42,542 bases of DNA from Sphingobium sp. D43FB (GTDB taxonomy: Bacteria; Pseudomonadota; Alphaproteobacteria; Sphingomonadales; Sphingomonadaceae). The DNA lies in NCBI RefSeq assembly GCF_002312805.1, contig NZ_NMUA01000030.1:1-42542 (forward strand). The letters run 5' to 3'. Positions 1 to 8,114 of the stretch are shown piece by piece (positions within the stretch are counted from its first letter, which is position 1; the number at the start of each line of letters is the position of its first letter). The position numbers and the translations under genes are program-made. The notes under the pieces were generated by a model. That model had not been told where the DNA came from, ran no database searches, and saw nothing but the letters and a program-made list of their open reading frames with translations.

Positions 1-63
1 CAGCGCCGCATTATACGCGCTCCAGTTTGTCGTGCGATACTTTGGTGAGGCTGGCTTGGGCAT
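1..63 (-). CDS. IS5-family transposase, N-terminal fragment (cut by window edge)
   Basis: An ATG at 63-61 opens a frame that runs off the left edge after 21 codons. The peptide starts MPKPASPKYRTTNWSAYN, which matches the usual N-terminus of IS5-family DDE transposases of alphaproteobacteria (pattern MPxPxxxxYRTTNWxxYNAAL). The catalytic domain lies outside the window, so activity cannot be judged. An identical fragment sits at the other end in opposite orientation. Confidence 0.8.
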   Translation of the reverse strand, partial: MPKPASPKYRTTNWSAYNAAL

Positions 64-127
64 AGCCGCCCCCTAAAGCACTCGATTCACCTGAGGAATC
101 CCCCAGGCGCAATTTCGCAACAAAGCC
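1..127 (-). mobile_element. 5' end of an IS5-family insertion sequence (left copy)
   Basis: These 127 bases are the exact reverse complement of the last 127 bases of the window. Read on the minus strand they begin with GGCTTTGTTGCG, a terminus typical of IS5-family elements, followed by a short leader and a transposase start codon. Only the 5' end is present; the element continues beyond the window. Family assignment rests on the terminal bases and the first 21 residues of the transposase. Its 3' end and target duplication cannot be seen. Confidence 0.85.
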
Positions 128-198
128 GTCTGGATGGCAAAATCGTTACGGGGTGATCGCCATTGCGAAAAACCAGCAATTCCGGGCGTTTTGGTGGG

Positions 199-908
199 TC
201 AGCGTCGCTCCACCGCCGCGCTGAACATATAGCCTGCGCGTCTTACGGTAACAATTGGGGCAGGTTCATTGCCCCATTGCAGCTTTCGACGCAAACGGCT
301 GACCAGCACGTCGATGCTGCGATCGGACGATGGCGCATCGCGCACACCTGCCAACTCCATCAGTCGCGCGCGCGTGAGCACGATTTGCGGATGATCGAGC
401 AATACGCCGAGCAAGGCGAACTCGGCCGCCGTCAGACCAACAGTTGCGCCCGCCGGATCAGCCAGCGTCCGGCGCGAAAAATCTACGGTCCATCCGTCGA
501 AGAACGCCATGGATTGGCGCGGCAGGCCGATCGCGCGCTCGCCCCGCCCCCGCCGCAGGACGGCACGCAGGCGCGCCGCCAGTTCACGCGCGGAATAGGG
601 TTTGTTGATATAGTCGTCCGCGCCAAGCTCCAATGCGACGACGCGATCGACCTCCGAACTATTGGCACCCACCAGGATCACCGGCACCTCGCTCCGCGCA
701 CGCACGTCTCGGCACAAGTCCATGCCATCCGCGCCGCGAAGCGCGGCGTCCAGCACTATGACGCCAACGGGCATGGTAGCCAGCGCCTGAAAATCTGGGC
801 AGCACCACCGCTTGGCACAACTCTAAAGCCGGTTTCCTCCAGATGCGTGCGGACCGCTTGCTGCTGCGCGGCTTCCGTTTCCGTCACCAGAATGAGCGGC
901 GGAGTCAT
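199..908 (-). pseudogene. OmpR/PhoB-family response regulator, frameshifted
   Basis: Two frames together make one response regulator. The N-terminal part starts at ATG 908 (MTPPLILVTETEA) and goes out of frame near 786-793, at a run of four T on the coding strand. The remainder, from about 775 down to 199, holds the rest of the receiver (VIVLDAAL with the phospho-acceptor Asp, then the NKPYSARELAARL lysine region) and a complete winged-helix DNA-binding domain ending VTVRRAGYMFSA. One missing base in the T run would restore a protein of about 235 residues. The receiver is also atypical: the usual N-terminal acidic pair reads E-T, and the conserved Thr/Ser after beta 4 reads Gly (VILVGANSSE). 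No histidine kinase is adjacent. It may be a true pseudogene near the IS or a sequencing error; the DNA-binding half could still be translated from the internal ATG at 774. Confidence 0.75.
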
Positions 909-1076
909 GCCCAACGATCGTGCCATCCACACTTGCCTCGATCGCCGATCATGCGCGTACCTCCAGAAACAGACAGACGCCCGCAATGCGCCCACAACGC
1001 ACCCGGACTTAGATCGCCTGAATGTCTCTGAAATTTGCCGAACGTTACAAATTATTGCGCAGGCGACACAGCAGCG

Positions 1077-1613
1077 TCAAACCGACGATAATTCCGGCAT
1101 TTTCGTCCCAATCTGCGGTGGTGCAGAGGTGGGAAGATGCGCCAGCATGGTGGCGAGCCACAAGGCATCGGTGCCCGCGCGATGGCGTGTGGGGCATCGG
1201 CGGTCGGCGATCGCTACGGCCTCACGGACTTGCGCATCGTCGGCATGCCGTTCCGCAACAATCGCAGAAACATGCTCGATCAGGAACGGCGTGGGTCGAC
1301 CCGCAGCGGTGGCGAGCGTGTCCAGCCATTGTTGATCGATGCGGCTGTCGGCCACCACGCGCCGACCGATCGCGGCATCGCTCAGCAATGCCCATACCGC
1401 ATCAACATCCAATCCTTTTTGCACGAGCGTCGATCGATCAAGACCGTGCAAGGCCTGCGCCTCCTGCGTCCAGCCCCAGTCTTCCCAATCCTGATGCGGC
1501 CGTATCAACCAACTGCACGACCAGCCTTCCACCGCAATACCGACCTCGATCGGGAAGGACCGACCATGGCGCGGGAGGCAGGATGCCTCGAAATCAATGG
1601 TCAGGATAGACAC
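1077..1613 (-). CDS. DEDDh-family 3'-5' exonuclease-like protein
   Basis: The protein, about 178 residues, opens with VSILTIDFEASCL, the DxE exonuclease motif I of the DnaQ/RNase T fold. A middle Asp lies in VVADSRIDQQWL, and HRAGTD near the C-terminus fits the H-x4-D motif III of DEDDh enzymes. It would hydrolyse DNA or RNA from the 3' end; the substrate cannot be told from sequence. I chose the GTG at 1613 because the protein similarity begins there and a GGAG lies 8 bases upstream; an in-frame ATG at 1676 would add 21 unlikely residues. It lies upstream of the broken regulator on the same strand, 168 bases away, with no obvious functional link. Confidence 0.75.
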   Translation of the reverse strand: MSILTIDFEASCLPRHGRSFPIEVGIAVEGWSCSWLIRPHQDWEDWGWTQEAQALHGLDRSTLVQKGLDVDAVWALLSDAAIGRRVVADSRIDQQWLDTLATAAGRPTPFLIEHVSAIVAERHADDAQVREAVAIADRRCPTRHRAGTDALWLATMLAHLPTSAPPQIGTKMPELSSV

Positions 1614-1839
1614 GGATGTAGCTCCACTGTGCGCGTGACCCGGTTTATCCCGGCCTGGGTGCCCGCATCGATACATCCCTTTCGCGCTCGACTGTGTCAG
1701 AGCGAAGTCAGCTTACGATGGTTCCCGATAAAATTGCGCCGGGCGAGGCTGGCGAGCGACGAACGGATGGGCGTGCCTGGAGGACGCGGGAAAGGCCATC
1801 TGCTAATCGGCATGTCCGACTCCACATGCAGGATCACTC

Positions 1840-2808
1840 ATGACCGTCATCGCCGCCTATCTCTATCGCAATGGCCGCCGCGTCAGGCCGGTGACGATCG
1901 ACGAGCGGATCGACTGCGCGCATGACAAATCCGAATTCGTCTGGATCGGCATGGCTGAACCGACGATCGCAGAAATGGAGACCCTCCGGCGCAGCTATGA
2001 CCTGCACCCGCTGGCGATCGAAGATGCCATCAAGGCCAATCAATTGCCCAAGGTCGACATTTATGGCGACCAATTGTTCGTCGTGGCACGCACGGCCCAT
2101 GTCGAAGAGGGCAGCATTTGCTATGGCGAGACCGCGATCTTCGTCGGCCACAGCCATATCATCAGCGTGCGTCATGGATCGGCCCGCGCCCATCGCGCCC
2201 TGCGGCAGGAATTGGAAGCCGTGCCGGATCGATTGGCGCAAGGCGTGGACTATGTGCTGCATGCCGTCCTCGATTTCATCGTCGATGGCTATCTGCCGGT
2301 CATCGAGGGCGTGGAGGACGAAGTGCTGGCGATGGAGCAACAGACCGTCGATCAGTTCCTGGGGCGGGAAGACATCACCCGGATATTCAATCTGCGCAGG
2401 CAGGTGATGCGCTTCCAGCGTATCCTGACGCCCATGCATGAAGTCGCCAACAAGTTCGTCAAACTGGACCTGCCGTGCATCGATGCGGATACGCGACCCT
2501 ATTTCAGCGACGTGCGCGATCATGTCCGCCGGGTCCAGACCATGGTCGATGATCTGCGCGAGATATTGATGTCCGTGTTCGAATTCAGCAATCTGCTCGA
2601 ACAGCAGCGGACCGGCGCGATCACTCGGCAACTTGCCGCCTGGGCCGCGATTCTGGCGGTGCCAACCGCGATCGCGGGCATATATGGCATGAATTTCGAC
2701 AATATGCCCGAACTGCGGACGCGCTACGGCTATTTCGTCGTGTTGGGCGTGATCACAATCATCTGTAGCCTACTCTATGCCCGCTTCCGCAAGCTCAAAT
2801 GGCTGTAG
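1840..2808 (+). CDS. corA: CorA-family magnesium/cobalt transporter
   Basis: This 322-residue protein has the CorA plan: a soluble cytoplasmic N-terminal domain, a long helical stalk, and two C-terminal transmembrane helices at about 259-281 and 294-314. The signature YGMNF lies at 282-286, at the end of TM1, where the pentamer forms the Mg2+ selectivity loop. Family members carry Mg2+, Co2+ or Ni2+ across the inner membrane down the electrochemical gradient. The ATG at 1840 has AGGA a few bases upstream. It appears to be a single-gene unit, with tRNA-Arg downstream on the opposite strand. The divalent specificity is inferred from the family. Confidence 0.93.
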   Translation: MTVIAAYLYRNGRRVRPVTIDERIDCAHDKSEFVWIGMAEPTIAEMETLRRSYDLHPLAIEDAIKANQLPKVDIYGDQLFVVARTAHVEEGSICYGETAIFVGHSHIISVRHGSARAHRALRQELEAVPDRLAQGVDYVLHAVLDFIVDGYLPVIEGVEDEVLAMEQQTVDQFLGREDITRIFNLRRQVMRFQRILTPMHEVANKFVKLDLPCIDADTRPYFSDVRDHVRRVQTMVDDLREILMSVFEFSNLLEQQRTGAITRQLAAWAAILAVPTAIAGIYGMNFDNMPELRTRYGYFVVLGVITIICSLLYARFRKLKWL

Positions 2809-2810
2809 GT

Positions 2811-2947
2811 AGATGGTGCACCCGGTAAGAGCGATTTCGAACCCGCTAGGGTTCGCAAGGCCGAACGGCCGCCCGAGCTTATGCGAGGATAGCCAAGCGG
2901 GCGGATGCCCGCGCCGGCGCTTGAGGCTAAAAAAGATGGTGCACCCG
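2811..2947. repeat. Duplicated 3' end of tRNA-Arg (14-bp direct repeat)
   Basis: The 14 bases AGATGGTGCACCCG occur at 2811-2824 and again at 2934-2947. The second copy is the CCA and acceptor end of the tRNA-Arg gene (minus strand). Past the first copy, a degraded T-arm-like stretch (TTTCGAACCC) continues the resemblance. The spacer holds two hairpins: CGAACCC/GGGTTCG and GCGGGC/GCCCGC. This could be a relic of integration at the tRNA or a slipped duplication. No integrase is present. Confidence 0.55.
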
Positions 2948-3013
2948 ACGGGATTCGAACCCATGGCCCTTAGATTAGGAATCTAATGCTCTATCCTGCT
3001 GAGCTACGGGTGC
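2937..3013 (-). tRNA. tRNA-Arg (anticodon CCT)
   Basis: The minus strand folds as a full cloverleaf of 77 bases including an encoded CCA. The acceptor stem is GCACCCG with CGGGTGC, the anticodon stem is TTAGA/TCTAA around loop TTCCTAA (anticodon CCT, reading AGG), and the T arm contains GGTTCGAATCC. It lies between corA and the DUF1178 gene. Confidence 0.95.
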
Positions 3014-3049
3014 ACGCCTCGGTCGCTCTATTATGCGCGAACGGTGCGG

Positions 3050-3523
3050 TCAATTCTTCGCTTCGGGCGGGATAACCGGGAAAGGTAACGGCGCGACTTC
3101 AACCCCCTCGGCGATGAGCGCCTTAGCCTCCTGCGGCGCGACCTCGCCATGGATGCTGGCGCGGTCCTGCTCGCCATAATGCATGGCGCGGGCCTGTTCG
3201 GCAAAGCCGCGCCCGACCCAGGTCGATCCCTCCAGCGCCTTGCTTTGCGCCTTTGCCAGTGCATCGACCAGCGCCCGCATCTTCGCCTCGTCGCCGCCAT
3301 TGGCGACCACCGGGGTTGTGGCTTCTGGGCGCGGTACCACCGCGCGACTATTGCCCTTGGCCGCAACGGCCGGGGCCATCACTGCTTTCATCACGCGCGC
3401 GTCACCACAAAGCGGACACGCAATCAAACCGCGCGCCTGCTGGTCGGCATAGTCGTTGCTGGAGCCGAACCAGGCTTCGAACACATGGCCCTGCCCTTCG
3501 CATTTGAGGTCGAACACGATCAT
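3050..3523 (-). CDS. DUF1178 family protein
   Basis: A 157-residue protein beginning MIVFDLKCEGQGH. Cys8 and the CPLC pair (Cys36, Cys39) suggest a zinc-ribbon-like N-terminal part, followed by a variable linker and a helical C-terminal half (MRALVDALAKAQ...). DUF1178 proteins are common in alphaproteobacteria and have no assigned function. Its ATG at 3523 overlaps the stop of the upstream nitrilase gene in an ATGA arrangement, so translation is probably coupled. It is the last gene of the comF-grxC-nitrilase-DUF1178 run. Confidence 0.9.
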   Translation of the reverse strand: MIVFDLKCEGQGHVFEAWFGSSNDYADQQARGLIACPLCGDARVMKAVMAPAVAAKGNSRAVVPRPEATTPVVANGGDEAKMRALVDALAKAQSKALEGSTWVGRGFAEQARAMHYGEQDRASIHGEVAPQEAKALIAEGVEVAPLPFPVIPPEAKN

Positions 3524-4356
3524 GCCAGCGTCACCTGCGTCGGGATCGGGCGGCGGTTGGCAATGGCGGGCACGCGTCCGCGCACGGCCTCGATCCGCGA
3601 CAGGTCGAGATCGACAAGGGCGAGCCCAGCCGTCTCGCCCATGTCGAGCAGAACATCGCCCCACGGATCGACCACCAGGCTATGGCCATAGGTCGTCCGG
3701 CCATCCGCATGATTACCGACCTGCGCCGTCGCGATCAGGAAGCAGCCCGCTTCGATCGCGCGGGCACGCAGCAGCACATGCCAATGCGCCTGTCCCGTCG
3801 GCACGGTAAAGGCAGCCGGTGCCAGCAGGATCGTGGCCCCTGCATTGGTAAGCGCGCGATACAGGTCCGGGAAGCGCATGTCATAGCAGATCGAAAAGCC
3901 CATCCGGCCCCAGGGCGTATTGGCCGCGACCACTTGTTCCCCCGGTCCATAGACCGACGATTCGCGCCAGCTCTCGCCCGTCGCCAGATCGACATCGAAC
4001 AGATGGATCTTGTCATAGGTCGCGCGGATCGCGCCTGTATCGTCGATCAGGAAACTGCGATTGGCCCAGCGCCCGTCCGTTCGCTCGTCCTTGAGCGGCA
4101 GTGAACCGATATGCACCCACAGCCCTTCGCGCGCCGCCGCCTCGCACACTGCCGCCAATACGCCATCTTCCGCCTGGCAACGCAAGGTCGCCGCCGCGCG
4201 TGCCCGGTCCCGATCGAGATAGCCCGCCATTTCGGGCGTGAAGAGCATGTCTGCCCCCTCGCCCTTGGCGCGCGCGATCATCTCCACGATCGCGGCGGCA
4301 TTGGCGGCGGGGTCGATCCCGCTGGTCATCTGGAACAGCGCGGCGCGCATGTGCAT
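3520..4356 (-). CDS. Nit1-type carbon-nitrogen hydrolase (probable deaminated-glutathione amidase)
   Basis: A 278-residue nitrilase-superfamily enzyme with the full catalytic set: Glu42 (FTPEM), Lys116 (YDKIHLFD) and Cys157 (ICYDMRFPDLY). The KIHLFDVD and CYDMRFP contexts match the Nit1/NitFhit branch, whose members repair deaminated glutathione, though omega-amidase activity cannot be excluded. It acts in the cytoplasm. The start at 4356 shares one base with the glutaredoxin stop (TGATG), and its own stop overlaps the DUF1178 start, so the three genes are tightly coupled. A Met at residue 3 is an alternative start. The glutaredoxin neighbour fits a glutathione-related role. Confidence 0.88.
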   Translation of the reverse strand: MHMRAALFQMTSGIDPAANAAAIVEMIARAKGEGADMLFTPEMAGYLDRDRARAAATLRCQAEDGVLAAVCEAAAREGLWVHIGSLPLKDERTDGRWANRSFLIDDTGAIRATYDKIHLFDVDLATGESWRESSVYGPGEQVVAANTPWGRMGFSICYDMRFPDLYRALTNAGATILLAPAAFTVPTGQAHWHVLLRARAIEAGCFLIATAQVGNHADGRTTYGHSLVVDPWGDVLLDMGETAGLALVDLDLSRIEAVRGRVPAIANRRPIPTQVTLA

Positions 4357-4613
4357 CAGAGGCCGAGCAAGGCGTCGAGCTTGCCCTGTCGGTTGAGCGC
4401 CGCCATATCGTCGCTGCCGCCGATATGCGTACCGTCGATGAAGATTTGCGGCACGGTCACCCCGCCATTGCTGCGCGCCAGCATTTCCTCACGCTTGGGG
4501 CCGCCCATGCTAATGTCATATTCCTCGAACGCCACGCCCTTGTCGCGGAACAACGCCTTGGCGCGCGCGCAATAGCCGCAAAATGCCTTGGTATAGATTT
4601 CGACCTTCGCCAT
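4356..4613 (-). CDS. grxC: Glutaredoxin 3
   Basis: An 85-residue dithiol glutaredoxin. The active site CGYC lies at 12-15, the cis-proline loop TVPQIFID at 53-60 and the GSH-binding GGSDDM at 65-70. It reduces protein disulfides and glutathione mixed disulfides using GSH. The ATG at 4613 fits the family N-terminus (MAKVEIYTK) and has AAGGAG about 14 bases upstream. Neighbours are comF upstream (50 bases) and the nitrilase downstream (1-base overlap). Confidence 0.93.
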   Translation of the reverse strand: MAKVEIYTKAFCGYCARAKALFRDKGVAFEEYDISMGGPKREEMLARSNGGVTVPQIFIDGTHIGGSDDMAALNRQGKLDALLGL

Positions 4614-4663
4614 ATGCCTGTCATACTCCTTAGCGTCCGAAATTGGGCGCGCACACCGCTTTG

Positions 4664-5413
4664 TCAATCCGCAGCGTCGCGCGGCAAGGCCCGTGCCCAG
4701 CACAATAGACGCACATGACTCGCCCCGCCACGATGCAAAACTCTTGCGCAGGCTCCGGCTGTCGCGCCGCTGGTGTGGACATCGTCGATGAGCAGTATGC
4801 GCCGCCCCTTCACCCCATGCCCATCCGCCAGCGCAAAAGCACCGCGCACCGTCTTCGCCCGTGTCGCCGGATTCATGCCCCGCAAGGGCTGGGTCCGACG
4901 GGTCCGCAGCAACAGATGTTTTTCCACCCGCAAGCCTGTCAGGCGACCCAGGTGATCGGCGATCAGCGCCGACTGGTTGAACCCCCGCCCCCAAAGCCGC
5001 CAGCGATGCAGCGGCACTGGAACGATCAGTGGCGGATCATCGCTACAGTCAGGCACATGCCGCACCATCTGCCGCGCAATCAGCCGCGCCAAGCCGATCC
5101 GCCGCCCATATTTGAGCCGCAGCGCGACGGTGCGCGCGACATCGCCATAGGCCAGCACCGCCCGCGCGCTGTCGAAGGGCGGCGGATCGGCGAGACACCG
5201 CGCGCACTCCGCCTCCTCCCCCATGTCATGCGGAAAGGGCAGGCCGCAGCGCGCGCAGCAGGGTTCGCCCAGCAATTCCATCCCGCCCCAGCAATCGAGG
5301 CAGAAAGCAAAATCCTCCTGCACGATCGCGCCGCAACCTGGACAACGCGGTGGCAGCGCATAATCGACCAGCGGACGGACCGCGCCCTTGAGAAGCGGCA
5401 AGACGGACATCAT
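4664..5413 (-). CDS. ComF family protein (phosphoribosyltransferase-like)
   Basis: About 249 residues. The N-terminus has zinc-binding cysteine pairs (CPGC at 24-27, CLDC at 38-41, then CCARC and CARC). The C-terminal phosphoribosyltransferase fold carries the PRPP-binding loop ILLIDDVHTSGATAG. ComF homologues aid DNA uptake in naturally competent bacteria; in this lineage the biochemical role is unknown. I chose the ATG at 5413, next to a second ATG at 5410; a longer in-frame extension to 5509 would run into the divergent methyltransferase gene and lacks family similarity. Confidence 0.88.
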   Translation of the reverse strand: MMSVLPLLKGAVRPLVDYALPPRCPGCGAIVQEDFAFCLDCWGGMELLGEPCCARCGLPFPHDMGEEAECARCLADPPPFDSARAVLAYGDVARTVALRLKYGRRIGLARLIARQMVRHVPDCSDDPPLIVPVPLHRWRLWGRGFNQSALIADHLGRLTGLRVEKHLLLRTRRTQPLRGMNPATRAKTVRGAFALADGHGVKGRRILLIDDVHTSGATAGACARVLHRGGASHVRLLCWARALPRDAAD

Positions 5414-5453
5414 CTGCTTGTTCCCGCTTGCCGCCCGATGCACAAGGCCCGCC

Positions 5454-6302
5454 ATGACCGCCCCTGACATATTCGACCGATCGCGCCGTGCCCAGGGCCG
5501 CGACCGCATGATCGCCCGCTTTGCCGATCACGACTTTCTGTATCGCGCCATGCTGGAGGAATTGCTCGACCGGCTGGCCGACGTGCAGCGCGACCTACCC
5601 GAAGCGCTGGTGATCGGCTGCCCTGACGACAGCCCGAAGGCGGCGCTGGAAGCGATGGGCAAGCGCGTCGCCTGCATCGATCCCGGCTTCCTCGCCGCGC
5701 GCGGGGCAAACGGCGTGCAGGGCGACGAAGATGCCCTGCCCTTTGCCAATGACAGTTTCGACCTCATCATCGCCTGCGGCACGCTGGACAGCGTCAACGA
5801 CCTGCCCGGTGCGTTGATCCTGATCCGGCGCATCTTGCGACCCGACGGATTGATGCTCGCCGCCTTCACTGGCGCGGGCAGCCTGCCAAGGCTCAAGGCC
5901 GCATTGCTGGCGGGCGAGGGCGACCGGCCAGGCCAGCATATCCATCCCCAGATTGATGTCCGCGCGGCCGGCGATTTGCTCAGCAGAGCGGGCTTTGCCA
6001 TGCCGGTCGCCGATGGCGAGACGCTCGTCGTGCGCTACGGCGACATGCTGCGGCTGATGCGCGACTTGCGCGGCATGGGCGCGGGCAACCGACTGGCAGA
6101 GCAGCCACCGCTATTGAACCGCGAAACGCTGGCAAGAGCAGGCGCGCATTTCGCGCAGGCAGCGGACGCTGACGGGCGGACGGCAGAGCAGATGGCGATC
6201 GTCTATCTGTCCGGCTGGAAACCCGACGCCAGCCAGGCCGCGCCTGCCAGACGTGGCAGCGCCACTGTGTCGCTGGCCGCCGCGCTCAAGGGCAAAGGCT
6301 AA
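5454..6302 (+). CDS. BioC/NDUFAF5-like SAM-dependent methyltransferase
   Basis: A 282-residue class I methyltransferase-like protein. It opens DIFDRSRRAQGRDRMIARF, close to the NDUFAF5 and BioC-like group in alphaproteobacteria. It then has a recognisable SAM fold (ALVIGCPDD, ACIDPGF, DALPFANDSFDLII, LILIRRILRPDGLMLAAF). NDUFAF5 hydroxylates a complex I subunit and BioC methylates malonyl-ACP; I cannot choose between these or another substrate. Motif I is weak (IGCPDDSPK rather than a Gly-rich loop). It is divergent from comF, with 40 bases between starts. Confidence 0.8.
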   Translation: MTAPDIFDRSRRAQGRDRMIARFADHDFLYRAMLEELLDRLADVQRDLPEALVIGCPDDSPKAALEAMGKRVACIDPGFLAARGANGVQGDEDALPFANDSFDLIIACGTLDSVNDLPGALILIRRILRPDGLMLAAFTGAGSLPRLKAALLAGEGDRPGQHIHPQIDVRAAGDLLSRAGFAMPVADGETLVVRYGDMLRLMRDLRGMGAGNRLAEQPPLLNRETLARAGAHFAQAADADGRTAEQMAIVYLSGWKPDASQAAPARRGSATVSLAAALKGKG

Positions 6303-6315
6303 GCTGTCGGCACGC

Positions 6316-7062
6316 CTATTTCTGGCACGCCACGATCGCCGCGATCACCGCCAGCGTTTCCTGCGGATCGCGCACGCGCACCGTGTCCAGCCCGATCTCC
6401 TTGGCCGGGTAATCATTGCCGCCCGGAAAGATGGCGTCGCCGATGAACAGCATCGCGTCGAGCGCGATCCCACTGGCATCGCGCAATTTCTTGAGGCCAT
6501 AGCCCTTGTCCACACCTTCACGTGTGATGTCGATCGACGTCGCACCACCCATGTTGATCGACAGGCCCGGCAGGCGCTGCCGCAAATCCGCCTGGATGAT
6601 CCGGCGCTTGGCGAAATCGGGATCCCATCCCTCCTTGGCGTGGATCGGTGCCTGCTGACCCAGTGCGGAGAAAGTGATCTGGCTGCCGCGATCCTCGATC
6701 CGCTCGCCCCATGTCTGTTCGGGCGCGAATCCGGTCGCCACCAGCGCCGCGTCGAACGCCGCCAGAATCGCGGTCTTCTGGGCATCGTCGAACAATTCCG
6801 CATAAACTGGCGACCAGTCGCCATCGCCATGGGTGTAGAGCTTGGTGCCGGTGGTCGGCATCAGCCATAATCGCGATCGGTCCGCGCGGGCGGGCAAGCG
6901 GCTGGCCACCTGCTTTTGAAACTGGGGCCAATCGCCGCCGGAAATCACCGCGACATGCGCCACCGCCAGCAGGTCCGCCAGCGCCTCGCCCATCTCTTCC
7001 CCCAAAGGCTGTTTGCTTTCAGCAAGGGTGCCGTCGAGGTCGAAGGCGATCAGGTCTTTCAT
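6316..7062 (-). CDS. HAD-IIB family hydrolase (phosphomannomutase/sugar-phosphatase-like)
   Basis: A 248-residue HAD phosphatase. Motif I is FDLDGTL with Asp8 and Asp10. Motif II is AVISGG, motif III the Lys in DKGYGLKKL, and motif IV FIGDAIFPGGND. The cap arrangement (SINMGGATSIDIT) resembles eukaryotic-type phosphomannomutase and HAD-IIB sugar phosphatases. The substrate is probably a phosphorylated sugar, but this is inferred. It is convergent with the methyltransferase, 13 bases apart. Confidence 0.85.
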   Translation of the reverse strand: MKDLIAFDLDGTLAESKQPLGEEMGEALADLLAVAHVAVISGGDWPQFQKQVASRLPARADRSRLWLMPTTGTKLYTHGDGDWSPVYAELFDDAQKTAILAAFDAALVATGFAPEQTWGERIEDRGSQITFSALGQQAPIHAKEGWDPDFAKRRIIQADLRQRLPGLSINMGGATSIDITREGVDKGYGLKKLRDASGIALDAMLFIGDAIFPGGNDYPAKEIGLDTVRVRDPQETLAVIAAIVACQK

Positions 7063-7415
7063 GGGCGGATGTCCGTAGAGAGAGAATATGTGACCTGCGC
7101 CGCTACACCATCATGCCGCCCGCCATCAACCGCGCTAACCATTGACGTGCGCCGCCATATCTCGCACCCACCAGCGCCATGGACTTTTCGCATTCGCCGG
7201 ACGACTTGTCGGTCATCACACCCTCCAATCGGGCATGCCGCGAAGAGATATTAACCACGGCTGCGTGAGGGCAAAGACCCACCCATTCTGTACGTCACAC
7301 ATGATCTTCAGGAAGCCGAACAGCTGGCAGATCTGATCGTGAAAATGCCCGCGGGCTGCCGCATTTCCCCATTTTACGGTCGACAGTCTGGCGATTGACC
7401 GCCATTGCAAAGACG
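7063..7415. other. Gene-free stretch between HAD hydrolase and polysaccharide region
   Basis: About 350 bases without a convincing gene. Short frames on both strands lack family similarity and ribosome-binding sites. It must contain the promoter of the minus-strand HAD gene and perhaps that of the plus-strand gene at 7416, but I could not pick out a clear -35/-10 pair. I see no repeat or RNA gene here. Confidence 0.5.
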
Positions 7416-8114
7416 ATGCAACCGCCAGAAAATGACCCCTCCAACAGCTTGGCTTTCGTGCCGGATCCGTCCGGCGCGACGGATAATCCGCTGTCGGCCG
7501 CCGCGATGGACAAACGCCTGGCGATGCTCGAACATATGATGGCCGATAGCATCAACAGGCTCGATCGGGTGCAGCATCTGGTCGAACTGTTGCTCAACGA
7601 AGCCCATGCGCGGCGTCGCGCGGACGGTGCGCCCGCAGATGGGAAGACTCACTGGTCGGATGCGGGCTTTCCTATCATCCCTCGCAACTTGCCAGTGGAT
7701 TTCGGAACCCTGCGCGACAATGAGGCTGTCAATCCGGACGATTTTCTCGCCAGCGGATGGTATGCCCGTGAGGCTTGGGGCGTGTGGGGCCGTGATTCCG
7801 TACAGGCGCTCCGTTTTGCTCTGGAGGAATATCGGGGTGGGTATGCCACCGTGAACCTGGCCCTCCAATGTTTCGTAGCGCCAGGGATCGACCATCATAG
7901 TGTCGATATTCTGGCCAACGGCTATTTTCTGGGCAGCCACAAGCTGGGTGCAGCCGCCCAGAGGGTGTCATTGCGGCTACCGCCATCATGCGTCGGCGAC
8001 GGCAATATCTTGCTGCAAATACAGCATGATGCACCTCAATCCCCTGCCGCAGCCGATGTCAGTGCCGACACCCGCATATTGGGCGTTGGCCTGGTCTCGC
8101 TTGATGCTGGCTGA
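7416..8114 (+). CDS. Hypothetical protein: coiled coil plus GWYxxExWGVW domain
   Basis: A protein of about 232 residues that I cannot name. The first 25 residues are low complexity. From about 27 to 65 there is an amphipathic helix with heptad spacing (MDKRLAMLEHMMADSINRL onward), likely a coiled coil. From about 100 to the end a beta-rich domain contains GWYAREAWGVWGRD, then regular strands (ATVNLALQCFVAP, VDILANGYFL, RVSLRLPP, NILLQIQHD). This GW..E.WG.W pattern occurs in small beta-sandwich domains of cell-envelope and sugar-handling proteins, so sugar binding is a guess from pattern and context. There is no signal peptide. The start is uncertain: ATG at 7416 (weak AAAGA upstream) or TTG at 7395. 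It precedes rmlB by 258 bases on the same strand. Confidence 0.7.
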   Translation: MQPPENDPSNSLAFVPDPSGATDNPLSAAAMDKRLAMLEHMMADSINRLDRVQHLVELLLNEAHARRRADGAPADGKTHWSDAGFPIIPRNLPVDFGTLRDNEAVNPDDFLASGWYAREAWGVWGRDSVQALRFALEEYRGGYATVNLALQCFVAPGIDHHSVDILANGYFLGSHKLGAAAQRVSLRLPPSCVGDGNILLQIQHDAPQSPAAADVSADTRILGVGLVSLDAG

